This document shows, piece after piece, positions 15,876-23,438 of a stretch of 42,785 bases of DNA. The notes below the pieces were generated by a model, which was not told where the DNA came from, ran no database searches, and was given only the letters and a program-made list of their open reading frames with translations. The number at the start of each line of letters is the position of its first letter. The stretch's first letter is position 1. Position numbers and translations under genes: made by a program. Origin of the DNA: an uncultured Bifidobacteriaceae bacterium (GTDB lineage: Bacteria > Actinomycetota > Actinomycetes > Actinomycetales > Bifidobacteriaceae); contig CAMXYK010000010.1 in assembly GCA_947253155.1 (NCBI GenBank), positions 1 through 42,785 on the forward strand, read 5' to 3'.

Positions 15876-17002
15876 ATGAAAGTTACTAAGACTATTGGTG
15901 ATAAGGATTTAGCGCTTAGCGTATACGATTTTGGAAATTCGAATGATAAAGTTTCTGTAATCAATGACAAAATTATTATAAAACAGAAGGATAAAGTTAT
16001 TGCTAATAAGCTTTTTATTGATTCTAAATCGACTAAAAAGCCTACTTCTATCTATCATCATATGATTTGCCATAAAAAGGCTAGTACTGATGGTAGTGCG
16101 GAAACTAGTGATAGTGCCGATAATTATACGTTAGACAGTGTTAACGGTTTGAGCTTAGGTACGCAGACTCAGTTCAAGCATATGGAAAATCAGACTCGTC
16201 CAAAGGATAGCACTGCAGAGAATTCTGCTGTGTATGAGAGTGATCCTTATACCGAGGAATCTCAAAGCTTAATTAGTGGTAAGCCACAAGATGATGGCAT
16301 TTTTGAGTGCAAAGTGTTTGCTGTGAAGGATGTTGAATTAAACTACAACCAGAATAGTGGAGAGGGTAAAGGACAGCCAGATTCTACAGTGGCAAAAGAG
16401 TTCGAAAAAAAGTTACAAATCCTGAATATAGGAAGTCTCTGTTCACTAGTAGTAATCCAGAAAATAATATTTTTGACAAGAACAGTAATTATTGGCTTAA
16501 TGCTAATGATATTCAACAGGGCATTGACTGGGATTATAAGACTATAACAATTCAATTTGGAGATAAGCCAGAGCCGCCAAAAATTGGTGATAATGATCTT
16601 ACGCTGAAGGTGTATCCGTTTAAAAACAGCGATGGTTCGTTGCTGGCGCTGTGACTGTATCTGGAGTTGCGTGGGGTAAACCTGCTGATCCTGCTCCATG
16701 GGAGGATAGTGCTAAAGACAAGAAGGGCACTATAACCATTCTCAAGAGTGAGAAGGATACTACTTCTTCTACTCCTTTGGGAACTGGTGGAAGGACTGTT
16801 AATCAGGGGACAAAGATTTCTTGCCCTGCTGGTTTTAAGCCACTTGCAGGTGCTAAGTTCAGGATTTTCGCTGATAAAGATAAGGCTAATGCTTACGCTT
16901 ATTGGTTGCGCTGTGATTCTTACGACGATGATTTTGGCTGCGCTTAGGCGGCGTCGTCGCCGTGAGGCCGCGCTTGCCCACGCTAAGCATGTGGGTGCTT
17001 AG
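15876..17002 (+). pseudogene. Degraded wall-anchored (pilin/SpaA-like) surface protein
   Basis: Pieces of one surface protein lie in three frames. The first (15876 to about 16400) has no signal peptide. A +1 shift at an A7 run near 16407-16413 leads to a frame reading VRKKVTNPEYRKSLFTSSNP and on to the stop at about 16651. A second shift joins VAGAVTVSGVAWGKPADPAP, which contains PLAGAKFRIF, typical of SpaA/Cna-B pilin domains. A third shift or deletion joins a membrane segment (LIGCAVILTTMILAAL) and a basic tail (RRRRRR), the end of a sortase substrate; the LPxTG-type motif is missing. GDKDLALSVYDFGNSND near the start and GDNDLTLKVYPFKNSDGS later are copies of one repeat domain. It is best read as a decayed adhesin or pilin. 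Confidence 0.75.
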
Positions 17003-17048
17003 AATTGCTTTAATGCCGCGTGTTGCGAAGATTCAGATAAATAACACC

Positions 17049-17130
17049 TTGATTTTCGTGAAAATCTGGCATATTTTTACCTTTGATTTCGTGAAAATCT
17101 GGCATAAATTGACATTGATTTTCGTGAAAT
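17049..17130. repeat. Three palindromic sites at exact 33-bp period before ATPase 1
   Basis: The site GATTTTCGTGAAAATC (7-bp arms around GT) occurs at 17051-17066, with one T lost at 17085-17099, and with a shortened right arm at 17117-17130. The GTGAAA core falls at 17058, 17091 and 17124, exactly 33 bp apart. Copies 1 and 2 share TGGCATA after the palindrome. The third lies inside the spacer of the promoter at 17109-17137. The arrangement resembles operators for a dimeric repressor bound on nearly one helix face. The binding protein is unknown. Confidence 0.85.
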
Positions 17131-17137
17131 ATATACT
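17109..17137 (+). promoter_or_regulatory. Near-consensus promoter of ATPase 1 with operator in its spacer
   Basis: TTGACA (17109-17114) and TATACT (17132-17137) are 17 bp apart, the best promoter match in the window. The palindrome copy at 17117-17130 occupies the spacer, so a bound protein would exclude RNA polymerase. The gene starts at 17189. Confidence 0.8.
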
Positions 17138-17188
17138 ATAAAACAATAGTATTTTCAACGGTTTTGTGTTAATTAAAAGTGGTGTTAT

Positions 17189-18556
17189 ATGTTAAGGCGA
17201 AAATTCTATCAAAAAATGCTCGATTGGAAGAATGCTGATTGCGGTTCAACAGCGCTTTTAGTAACAGGTGCTCGAAGAGTTGGGAAAAGTACTCTAGTTG
17301 AAGAGTTTGCAAGAAACGAATACAAGTCTTATATTCTTATTGATTTTTCGCAAGCATCAAAAGATGCGCTTCGGCTATTTGAAGATTATCGTTCAGATTT
17401 AAGCACTTTCTTTACATACATATCTGCACTATATGGTGTGAAACTTTATAACCGTGAATCGGTAATGGTTTTTGACGAAGTGCAATTTTTCCCACAGGCT
17501 AGAGAATTTGTAAAACAACTGGTTGCAGATGGCAGATACGACTATATAGAGACTGGCTCGTTATTGTCTATTAAACATAATGTTGAAACAATATTGATTC
17601 CATCTGAAGAACAAGAAGAACGCATGTATCCTCTTGATTTTGAAGAATTTTTGTGGGCTTTTGGAGAAGAAAATCTATCGAAAGTTATTAAAAATTCATT
17701 TGATGCGTTAAATCCTTTGCCAGATGCTTTACATAAAAAAGCGATGCGACTTTTTAGAGAATATATGCTAGTTGGTGGCATGCCGCAATCTGTAAATGAA
17801 TATGTTGATTCGAGAGATTTTGCTCGAGTAGATAGGGTTAAGCGTCGTATTCTTTCACTCTATAGGCAGGATGCTGCAAAGTTTGCGAAAGGGTATGAAA
17901 TGAAAGTTATGGCTGTGTTTGATGGAATACCAGCGCAACTTTCAAGGCATGAAAAAAGGTATAGGATTACTTCCTTGGGTAAAAATGCTCGTATGCGTGA
18001 TTACAAGGATGCGTTTTTTTGGCTTTCGGATGCGAGTATTACAAATAATTGCTATAAATCTACAGATCCGAATGTGGGTCTGAATCTTAATGCAGATGAT
18101 GCGCTAGTAAAATGTTATATGGCTGATACCGGGTTGTTGACTTCTATGATACTTTCAGATAGTAGTATTGCGTCTAATAATCTGTATAAAGAAATTTTAT
18201 TTGGAAAAATCTCAATTAATGAAGGAATGCTAGTTGAAAACGTTGTTGCGCAACAGCTAATAGCATCTGGACATCGCCTATTCTTCTATTCAAATAGAGA
18301 TAAAGAAAATTCGGAAAATACAATGGAAATAGATTTTTTGATTTCTAAAGCTTTTCAGGATTCTGCCGGCAAAATGCGTATATCTCCTATTGAAGTTAAA
18401 TCTGGGAATGTGTTTAAAACAGTTTCTCTTGATAAATTTAAGAACAAGTTTTCAAAAAGAATTGGAACGAGTTACGTATTTGCTCCTAAGCAGCTTAGCG
18501 TTAGAAAAGATTTAAATTGCGTAATATTACCACTTTATATGTGTGGATTGGTGTAG
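17189..18556 (+). CDS. AAA ATPase with C-terminal DUF4143/PD-(D/E)XK-like domain (ATPase 1)
   Basis: A 455-residue protein of the AAA_14/DUF4143 group, widespread in bacteria and archaea but without a firm role. Walker A is GARRVGKST near residue 28. Walker B is VMVFDEVQFF near residue 93, followed by the sensor stretch YIETGSLLSI. The YPLDFEEFLWA motif is characteristic of the group. The C-terminal domain carries EID382F-L-I and IE402VK404S, the spacing of a PD-(D/E)XK nuclease-type site. The gene is AT-rich, stands alone behind a palindrome array and strong promoter, and is unlike its ribosomal neighbours. It shares architecture with the gene at 20488 but the sequences are clearly different. 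A defence, addiction or mobile-element role is possible and unproven. Confidence 0.85.
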   Translation: MLRRKFYQKMLDWKNADCGSTALLVTGARRVGKSTLVEEFARNEYKSYILIDFSQASKDALRLFEDYRSDLSTFFTYISALYGVKLYNRESVMVFDEVQFFPQAREFVKQLVADGRYDYIETGSLLSIKHNVETILIPSEEQEERMYPLDFEEFLWAFGEENLSKVIKNSFDALNPLPDALHKKAMRLFREYMLVGGMPQSVNEYVDSRDFARVDRVKRRILSLYRQDAAKFAKGYEMKVMAVFDGIPAQLSRHEKRYRITSLGKNARMRDYKDAFFWLSDASITNNCYKSTDPNVGLNLNADDALVKCYMADTGLLTSMILSDSSIASNNLYKEILFGKISINEGMLVENVVAQQLIASGHRLFFYSNRDKENSENTMEIDFLISKAFQDSAGKMRISPIEVKSGNVFKTVSLDKFKNKFSKRIGTSYVFAPKQLSVRKDLNCVILPLYMCGLV

Positions 18557-18557
18557 T

Positions 18558-18588
18558 GCGCGAAGGTAGGTGCGAAGGTATGTGAAAC
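18558..18588 (+). repeat. GCGAAGGTAGGTG repeat downstream of ATPase 1
   Basis: The sequence GCGAAGGTAGGTGCGAAGGT then ATGTGAAA resembles 20303-20330 (ACGAAGGTGGGTGCAAAGGT then AGGTGAAA), which lies just before the second palindrome array. A looser inverted version (GCGAACCTACTTTTCACCT) is at about 18638-18658. The repeated segment bounds the stretch between the two ATPases. Confidence 0.5.
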
Positions 18589-18780
18589 TTTGTTTCTCTG
18601 TGGCTGTGTCTTTAATAACATTAGCTCTCGTGGCTTCTTGCGAACCTACTTTTCACCTAAGTTCATGAATATGAGAATTAATAATGAAGTTTACAATAAT
18701 AAATATAATCAACTATGACAAAATTAATTGCATTGTCATTGTAGCAAGCAGATATTGCACTTACTAAAAGCGAGTTTGGA

Positions 18781-19692
18781 ATGCTTAATTTAAAAGATAA
18801 ATTATATTCCTTTTTTAACAGTCGTAGGAATCGCATACTAGTGGCATGCATGCTTTTAGTAATATTCTCTGTGCTTTTACTGTATTTTACAATAGCCGTA
18901 ATTTTTTACGGTAATATTGAATACTCAAAGCGAGCATATTTTATTGTTAATGCTTGTGTAGTGTACTTAATATTATTTTTATTATTTCTTATTTATTTAA
19001 AGTTTAAGAACAATGAAATTCTATTTTTAATACCTTTTATTCAGTTGTATTTATTTTTTTGCTTGTTGGCATATATTTATTATGATACAACTAAGGGTTT
19101 GCCAGAATGTTATAAATCGCTAGCAATGTTCATTCTATGGTTTATACCATTCTTCTTTTTAGTGCGCAAAAGCATTAAAGCTTTCTTGAAAAGTTCAAAA
19201 TTCTTGATTTCTGTTTTGTCAGTATTGTTTACACTTTTAGGGTTTTTAAATGAATCTAATTGGACGATAGTTGCTTTGATAATAACGTGCATTGTATTTT
19301 TGCTTAAATTGGAAAATTTACAGATTCTATGTAAAGGGATATTTGATATAAAAATAGAAGATTCAGATAGTAATAAATATAAATTAATTGTCATTAATGT
19401 TATGACCGTAGTTTTTGAAGCAATGTTGTATTCATCTTTAAAACTTTCTGAGTATTTATCAGAATTATTAAATTGGATTTATGATTGCACTAATATTAGT
19501 GGTAGTTCGAGATTGTTAAATAATGAAATTATTACAGAACATATGTGGCTAGGATTTTACAGGTTTATTATTTTAGCTGTTATTTTCATTATTGTATGTA
19601 ATCTTTTTGAAAGTAAGCAGAATGCCATCTCAACATGCATAAAAAATATATTCGACTGCGAAGATAACGCACAGATTAAGAAGAATTTATGA
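18781..19692 (+). CDS. Multi-pass membrane protein of unknown function
   Basis: A 303-residue protein with about eight predicted membrane segments, starting after a short basic N-terminus (KDKLYSFFNSRRNR). The segments begin near residues 20, 50, 77, 113, 138, 160, 202 and 260. A soluble stretch of about 25 residues near 180-205 and a tail rich in Lys/Asn/Asp follow the inner helices. I recognise no family. Base composition is very AT-rich with rare codons compared with the core genes, which points to recent acquisition. Only a weak GGA precedes the ATG, and no promoter is clear. It sits between two AAA ATPases and may be part of the same accessory island, without evidence of a joint function. 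Confidence 0.7.
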   Translation: MLNLKDKLYSFFNSRRNRILVACMLLVIFSVLLLYFTIAVIFYGNIEYSKRAYFIVNACVVYLILFLLFLIYLKFKNNEILFLIPFIQLYLFFCLLAYIYYDTTKGLPECYKSLAMFILWFIPFFFLVRKSIKAFLKSSKFLISVLSVLFTLLGFLNESNWTIVALIITCIVFLLKLENLQILCKGIFDIKIEDSDSNKYKLIVINVMTVVFEAMLYSSLKLSEYLSELLNWIYDCTNISGSSRLLNNEIITEHMWLGFYRFIILAVIFIIVCNLFESKQNAISTCIKNIFDCEDNAQIKKNL

Positions 19693-19706
19693 TTATTACA
19701 CATAGC

Positions 19707-19869
19707 CTAATTAATTAATTCTTCTACCTTTTCAATAAATTTTTCTATGTTATATAAGTAATTAGGATAAGTATCGCTTAGTTGTTCCTCGTTTTTTGCA
19801 TAAATAAGTACGCTGTTAATATCAGTTATATTTGAGGTTTGTTCAGATGATTTATTGGCTTTCAATTTT
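19707..19869 (-). pseudogene. Possible minus-strand gene fragment
   Basis: Reading on the minus strand gives about 53 protein-like residues rich in Asn, Glu and Tyr, ending NIEKFIEKVEELIN at a TAG (19707-19709). There is no ATG, only a TTG, and an in-frame stop lies just upstream. It converges on the membrane-protein gene. It may be the tail of a lost gene or a chance frame in AT-rich DNA. Confidence 0.25.
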
Positions 19870-19983
19870 TATTTACGCTACTGTTATCCTTTTCTGACTG
19901 AGCTTGAAGACAACGCAATACTTATAATTCATGCAAATCGCCTTACAAAGGGATTTTTACAAGAGATAAGGGATGCGAGATGA
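19804..19983 (+). pseudogene. Truncated toxin gene overlapping the antitoxin start
   Basis: A frame without a start codon runs into TGA at 19981-19983, which overlaps the antitoxin ATG as ATGA. Its last 30 residues, including LTELEDNAILIIHANRLTKG, recall the end of small actinobacterial toxins encoded directly before this antitoxin type (an ELVIHA-like strand followed by a short helix). Only this C-terminal part is convincing; the preceding residues may be junk. It looks like the remains of a toxin-antitoxin pair whose toxin has been lost. Confidence 0.5.
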
Positions 19984-20270
19984 GTAAGAATACGTATACG
20001 GCGGAAAATGGGTTCGTTACTACTGACGATGTTGTTGATAAGTGGGCTGAGGAAGCAGAAGATAATTTCCCTGGTGCCACTATTACAAAGTTTGCCGGAA
20101 GAGCTCGGGAAGCTGAAACTCAGCCGTTGAAACCACGTACTGTTAGGTTAAGTGATACCGTTTGGCATTTAATCGAAGCCGATGCGAAGCGCAGAAAGAT
20201 GACTGTAAGCGCGTGGGCTAGAAACGCTATACTTAACGAATTATCTAATGAGATAGCTGCGCAAAAATAG
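19980..20270 (+). CDS. Ribbon-helix-helix antitoxin-like protein, toxin partner broken
   Basis: A 96-residue protein. The N-terminal YTAENGFVTTDDVVDKWAEE-AE stretch and following FAGRARE are typical of actinobacterial antitoxins with a toxin-wrapping N-terminus. Residues from about 53 to 90 (RTVRLSDTVWHLIEADAKRR, then MTVSAWARNAIL) form a CopG/Arc-type ribbon-helix-helix DNA-binding domain. AAGGGATGCGAG before the ATG serves as the ribosome binding site, and the ATGA overlap with the upstream frame shows translational coupling in the ancestral operon. With the toxin apparently truncated it may now be only a DNA-binding protein. It is a candidate binder of the nearby palindromes, which is speculation. 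Confidence 0.75.
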   Translation: MSKNTYTAENGFVTTDDVVDKWAEEAEDNFPGATITKFAGRAREAETQPLKPRTVRLSDTVWHLIEADAKRRKMTVSAWARNAILNELSNEIAAQK

Positions 20271-20318
20271 CTGTGCGAAAGTAGTTGCACAAAAATAGCT
20301 GTACGAAGGTGGGTGCAA
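20253..20318 (+). repeat. 28-bp tandem repeat spanning the antitoxin stop
   Basis: AAAAATAGCTGTGCGAAAGT at 20263 and AAAAATAGCTGTACGAAGGT at 20291 are 28 bp apart, and a shorter ATAGCTGCGCAAA precedes them at 20253. The antitoxin TAG lies in the first copy. A related GCGCAAAAATAGTTGCAG occurs after the second ATPase gene, near 21790. Confidence 0.55.
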
Positions 20319-20331
20319 AGGTAGGTGAAAT

Positions 20332-20469
20332 TTGGAAGTAGACTTCCAACTTTCGTAAGTTTGTACCCAACTTGGAAGTATGCTTCCAACTTTCGTAAGT
20401 TTGTGCCCAATTTGGAAGTAGACTTCCAACTTTTGCCATTTTGCACTAAACTTGGAAGTAGACTTCCAA
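20332..20469. repeat. Four palindromic sites at exact 40-bp period before ATPase 2
   Basis: TTGGAAGTAGACTTCCAA (8-bp arms) occurs at 20332-20349, 20412-20429 and 20452-20469, and as TTGGAAGTATGCTTCCAA at 20372-20389. The starts are exactly 40 bp apart. The first two intervals share CTTTCGTAAGTTTGT; the third has diverged. The last site ends seven bases before the AAAGG ribosome binding site of the next gene, so a bound protein or an RNA hairpin here could control both transcription and translation. Palindromes alternate with conserved spacers, so this is not a CRISPR. Confidence 0.88.
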
Positions 20470-20487
20470 CTTGCGAAAGGCAGACGT

Positions 20488-21762
20488 ATGTATTCAAGAA
20501 CTGAGTATCTTAATAAGCTTCTTGCTTTTAAAGACACAGATTTTGTAAAAGTAATAACAGGCGTGCGCCGCTGTGGAAAATCGGTAATTCTTCAGCAATA
20601 CATTAATTCTTTACGCGAGCTTGGAGTGCCTGAATCGAATATAATCTACATAAATCTTGAAAGTTTTGAATATCGCGGCGTTCTTACAGATTCCAATCTT
20701 ATAGATGTTATTTATTCAAAAATACAAAGTGAGTACGATTCACAAAGTGGCAAAGACACACAAAGTGGCGAAAATCCGCAAGGTAATGAAAGTCAGCAAA
20801 CAAATGTAAATCAACCAAAAACATACATTTTAATAGATGAAATACAGTTTGTAGATGGTTGGCAAAAAGCCATTAACGTGCTTAGGGTTAGTTTTAATTG
20901 CGACATTGTTATAACGGGATCTAACGCAAAACTTCTTTCTGGCGAGCTTGCAACTAACTTAAGCGGAAGGTACGTTGAAATACCAGTATACCCGTTCTCT
21001 TTCAAGGAATTCTTAGGAGCAAAGCAAATCGACATTAATTCTAGGGAAGTCGATCTGGCATATAAAGAATATGAACAATATGGCGGATTTCCTAGTGTTG
21101 TGCTTGCGGATGAATCGCTTCGATACACCATTCTTTCTGGCATATACGATTCCATCATTCTCAACGATATTGCTGCTCGTGCGCAAATAAAAGATAGTTT
21201 TACGCTTAAAAGAATAGTCGCATTTTTGGCTGATAACGTTGGTCAGCTGGTTAACGCTTCCAAAATTACGAGTCTTTTAAAAAACGAGCGAATAGAAGTT
21301 TCAAATCATACTATTTCCAGGTATTTAGAGTTTTTGCAAAATGCTTATCTGTTCTTTGAAGTTCGCCCGTACGATATTCGAGGTAAAGCATACTTAAGGC
21401 AGAATGCAAAGTATTTTATTGTTGACAGTGGTTTGAGAAATCAGGCTGTTAGCCATCGGCTTGGGAATATGGGCAATCGCTTAGAAAATATTGTATTTTT
21501 GGAGTTGCTAAGAAGAGGATATGACGTTGATGTTGCTCGAGTTGAGGGCAGTGAAGTAGATTTTATTGCGCGCAAGGGCGATTCGGTTGAATATTATCAG
21601 GTTACTCAGCAGTTGCCGGAGAATACGCATGAAACTGATAATTTGCTTAAATTGCGCGATAATTACGCGAAATTTCTTATCACTGGCAGATATGCTGGTG
21701 TTGATTTAATAGATGGTGTTCGCGTGAAGTATGTAGTTGATTGGTTGATTGAAAAGGCTTGA
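20488..21762 (+). CDS. AAA ATPase with C-terminal DUF4143-type domain (ATPase 2)
   Basis: A 424-residue protein from the ATG at 20488, chosen because AAAGG lies seven bases upstream; the frame stays open into the palindrome array, but a start there would lack a ribosome binding site. Walker A is GVRRCGKSV near residue 25, Walker B is YILIDEIQFVDGW, then the sensor stretch IVITGSNAKLL and the family motif YPFSFKEFLG. A winged-helix-like middle (LVNASKITSLLKNERIEVSN) is followed by a nuclease-like C-terminus with GSEVDFIAR and EYYQVTQ, in which Gln replaces the usual Glu of the second acidic motif. A Gln/Ser/Gly/Asn-rich loop lies near 95-115. It is only distantly similar to ATPase 1. The cellular role is unknown. 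Confidence 0.87.
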   Translation: MYSRTEYLNKLLAFKDTDFVKVITGVRRCGKSVILQQYINSLRELGVPESNIIYINLESFEYRGVLTDSNLIDVIYSKIQSEYDSQSGKDTQSGENPQGNESQQTNVNQPKTYILIDEIQFVDGWQKAINVLRVSFNCDIVITGSNAKLLSGELATNLSGRYVEIPVYPFSFKEFLGAKQIDINSREVDLAYKEYEQYGGFPSVVLADESLRYTILSGIYDSIILNDIAARAQIKDSFTLKRIVAFLADNVGQLVNASKITSLLKNERIEVSNHTISRYLEFLQNAYLFFEVRPYDIRGKAYLRQNAKYFIVDSGLRNQAVSHRLGNMGNRLENIVFLELLRRGYDVDVARVEGSEVDFIARKGDSVEYYQVTQQLPENTHETDNLLKLRDNYAKFLITGRYAGVDLIDGVRVKYVVDWLIEKA

Positions 21763-21836
21763 CGAGTGGGAAAATCTTCGCGCATAAATGCGCAAAAATA
21801 GTTGCAGATTTCGTAATGCAGCGTGTCGCGAAGATG

Positions 21837-21845
21837 TGGCATAAT
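21837..21845 (+). promoter_or_regulatory. Probable extended -10 promoter of rplK-rplA, with leader
   Basis: TGGCATAAT fits an extended -10 element (TGn, then CATAAT at 21840-21845); no strong -35 is seen. The leader of about 130 nt to the L11 start contains GATGCGGGAGGAAGTTGC (about 21899-21916). L1 commonly represses this operon by binding a leader structure, and this stretch is a plausible place, though not shown. The promoter is needed because the island separates these genes from nusG. Confidence 0.4.
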
Positions 21846-21984
21846 AGGAAGGCTTGTGACTGGAGGAGGAATCCGCTAGCACAGCACAGCAATACAAGAT
21901 GCGGGAGGAAGTTGCAAAACGGCTTTATAGCAACGTTTCGCAACAACCGTTTGAACCGCTTGTACAAGAAAGAAGAACCATATT

Positions 21985-22416
21985 ATGGCTCCGAAAAAGA
22001 AAGTCTCCGCGCTTATTAAGCTCGAGATTCAGGCTGGTAAAGCAAATCCAGCCCCACCACTGGGCCCAGCATTAGGCTCCCACGGCGTGAACATCATGGA
22101 CTTCTGCAAGGCCTATAACGACCAGACGAAGGACAAGATGGGTCAGATTGTCCCAGTTGAGATCACCGTTTACGAAGATCGTTCCTTCACCTTCATTTTG
22201 AAGACCCCACCGGCCGCTGCTTTGTTGCTTAAGGCTGCTGGAATCCAGAAGGGCACCGAGAATCCATTGACTCACAAGGTTGGTTCTGTGACCAAGGCTC
22301 AGGTGCGCGAAATCGCCGAAATTAAGATGCCTGACCTCTCCGCACGTGACGTCGAGGCCGGTATGAAGATCATCGCGGGCACTGCTCGCTCGATGGGTAT
22401 TACCGTTACCGACTGA
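21985..22416 (+). CDS. rplK: 50S ribosomal protein L11
   Basis: A 143-residue protein starting MAPKKKVSALIKLEIQAGKA and containing PAPPLGPALGSHGVNIMDFC, the proline-rich hinge of L11 that contacts the GTPase centre of 23S rRNA. The C-terminal RNA-binding domain ends with GTARSMGITVTD. Length and start are normal. It is followed 14 bases later by rplA. It would normally follow nusG directly. Confidence 0.98.
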   Translation: MAPKKKVSALIKLEIQAGKANPAPPLGPALGSHGVNIMDFCKAYNDQTKDKMGQIVPVEITVYEDRSFTFILKTPPAAALLLKAAGIQKGTENPLTHKVGSVTKAQVREIAEIKMPDLSARDVEAGMKIIAGTARSMGITVTD

Positions 22417-22430
22417 AAGGGAGTGTAGAA

Positions 22431-23126
22431 ATGGCTAAGCGTTCTAAGAAGTATCGTGAAGCGGCTGAGAAGATTGACCGCAATAACCTGTACACCCCAG
22501 CTGAAGCTATTGCTTTGTTGCAGAGCATGCCAAAGCACGCTTTTGACGAGTCCGTTGAGGCTGTTATGCGCCTTAACGTGGATCCTCGCAAGGCTGATCA
22601 GTTGGTTCGTGGCGTAGTTAACTTGCCAAACGGCACCGGTAAAACCGCTAAGGTTTTGGTGTTCGCTCGTGGCCCAAAGGCTACTGAGGCTCAGGAAGCC
22701 GGCGCTGACATTGTTGGCGATGACGAGCTCATTGAAAAGGTTGCCGGTGGCTTCCTTGACTTCGATGCAGTCGTTGCAACCCCAGACATGATGGGTAAGG
22801 TTGGCCGCTTGGGTCGTGTTCTCGGTCCTCGTAGCTTGATGCCAAACCCAAAGACTGGCACCGTGACCATGGATGTGGCCAAGGCTGTTGCCGACATTAA
22901 GGGCGGTAAGATTGAGTTCCGCGTGGATCGCCAGGGCAACCTGTCCTTCCTCTTCGGAAAGCTCTCCTTCGATGCTAAGGCTCTTGAAGAGAACTTCAAG
23001 GCTGTTGCTGACGAGATCCGTCGTTTGAAGCCAAGCACTATCAAGGGTCGCTACATCACGAAGGTAACTGTTACCTCCACGATGGCTCCTGGCGTTCCAG
23101 TTGATATTGCCAGCATCGCTGCCTGA
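22431..23126 (+). CDS. rplA: 50S ribosomal protein L1
   Basis: A 231-residue protein starting MAKRSKKYREAAEKIDRNNL, with the conserved RGVVNLPNGTGK and GRVLGPRSLMPNPKTGTV motifs. L1 forms the movable stalk at the ribosomal E site and often represses its own operon. AAAGGGAG precedes the ATG. It is the last gene of the rplK-rplA unit and is followed by a terminator. Confidence 0.98.
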   Translation: MAKRSKKYREAAEKIDRNNLYTPAEAIALLQSMPKHAFDESVEAVMRLNVDPRKADQLVRGVVNLPNGTGKTAKVLVFARGPKATEAQEAGADIVGDDELIEKVAGGFLDFDAVVATPDMMGKVGRLGRVLGPRSLMPNPKTGTVTMDVAKAVADIKGGKIEFRVDRQGNLSFLFGKLSFDAKALEENFKAVADEIRRLKPSTIKGRYITKVTVTSTMAPGVPVDIASIAA

Positions 23127-23190
23127 TTTATTACTAGCGAGTTTGTGCGGAAGCGCGAGATTCGCAAAGTAAATCAAGTATAAAGCTTAT

Positions 23191-23236
23191 AAACGCTGAG
23201 AATGTGCTCCTTTTCGAGCGCTTCTCGGCGTTTTTT
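23191..23236 (+). terminator. Intrinsic terminator after rplA
   Basis: AAACGCTGAGAA (23191-23202) pairs with TTCTCGGCGTTT (23222-23233), with an inner GCTC/GAGC stem, and the right arm ends in a T-run to 23236. Confidence 0.88.
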
Positions 23237-23340
23237 AAGAGTTGTGCGCTGACTACCTGCTTTCTGCGCGAGTGTCTCATTTTGCTTGTTTTGATACATT
23301 GGTGCAGATTGGCGCTCGCGCGGATTACGCGCTCGCTTAC

Positions 23341-23438
23341 GAAACTCGCGTTGGAAGTCCACTGGACTTCCAACTTAAGCGAGTTTCCGCTCCGAGTTGC
23401 CTTCGCGCGCTACGCTCTATGCGCTCAGGCAGGTCGTC
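23341..23438 (-). repeat. Interspersed double-hairpin repeat, copy C
   Basis: On the minus strand this starts GACGACCTGCCTGAGCGC (23438 downward), a diverged copy of the 50-nt head at 27980 and 28161. It continues into a double stem: the outer GAAACTCGC (23341-23349) pairs with GCGAGTTTC (23379-23387), and the inner GTTGGAAGTCC (23350-23360) pairs with GGACTTCCAAC (23364-23374) around ACT. Stem sequences differ from the other copies but pairing is complete. The head encodes the last residues and stop of the PucR-type gene. Confidence 0.7.

Noticed and set aside
16748..17002. Separate small membrane-protein gene
   Set aside because: The membrane segment and Arg tail are better explained as the displaced C-terminus of the decayed sortase substrate.
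20332..20469. CRISPR array
   Set aside because: The regularly spaced units are palindromes and the intervening stretches are themselves partly conserved, not unique spacers; no cas genes are present.
15810..21984. Prophage or integrative element
   Set aside because: No integrase, structural, replication or mobilisation gene and no clear attachment-site duplication were found, even though tRNA-Trp is nearby.
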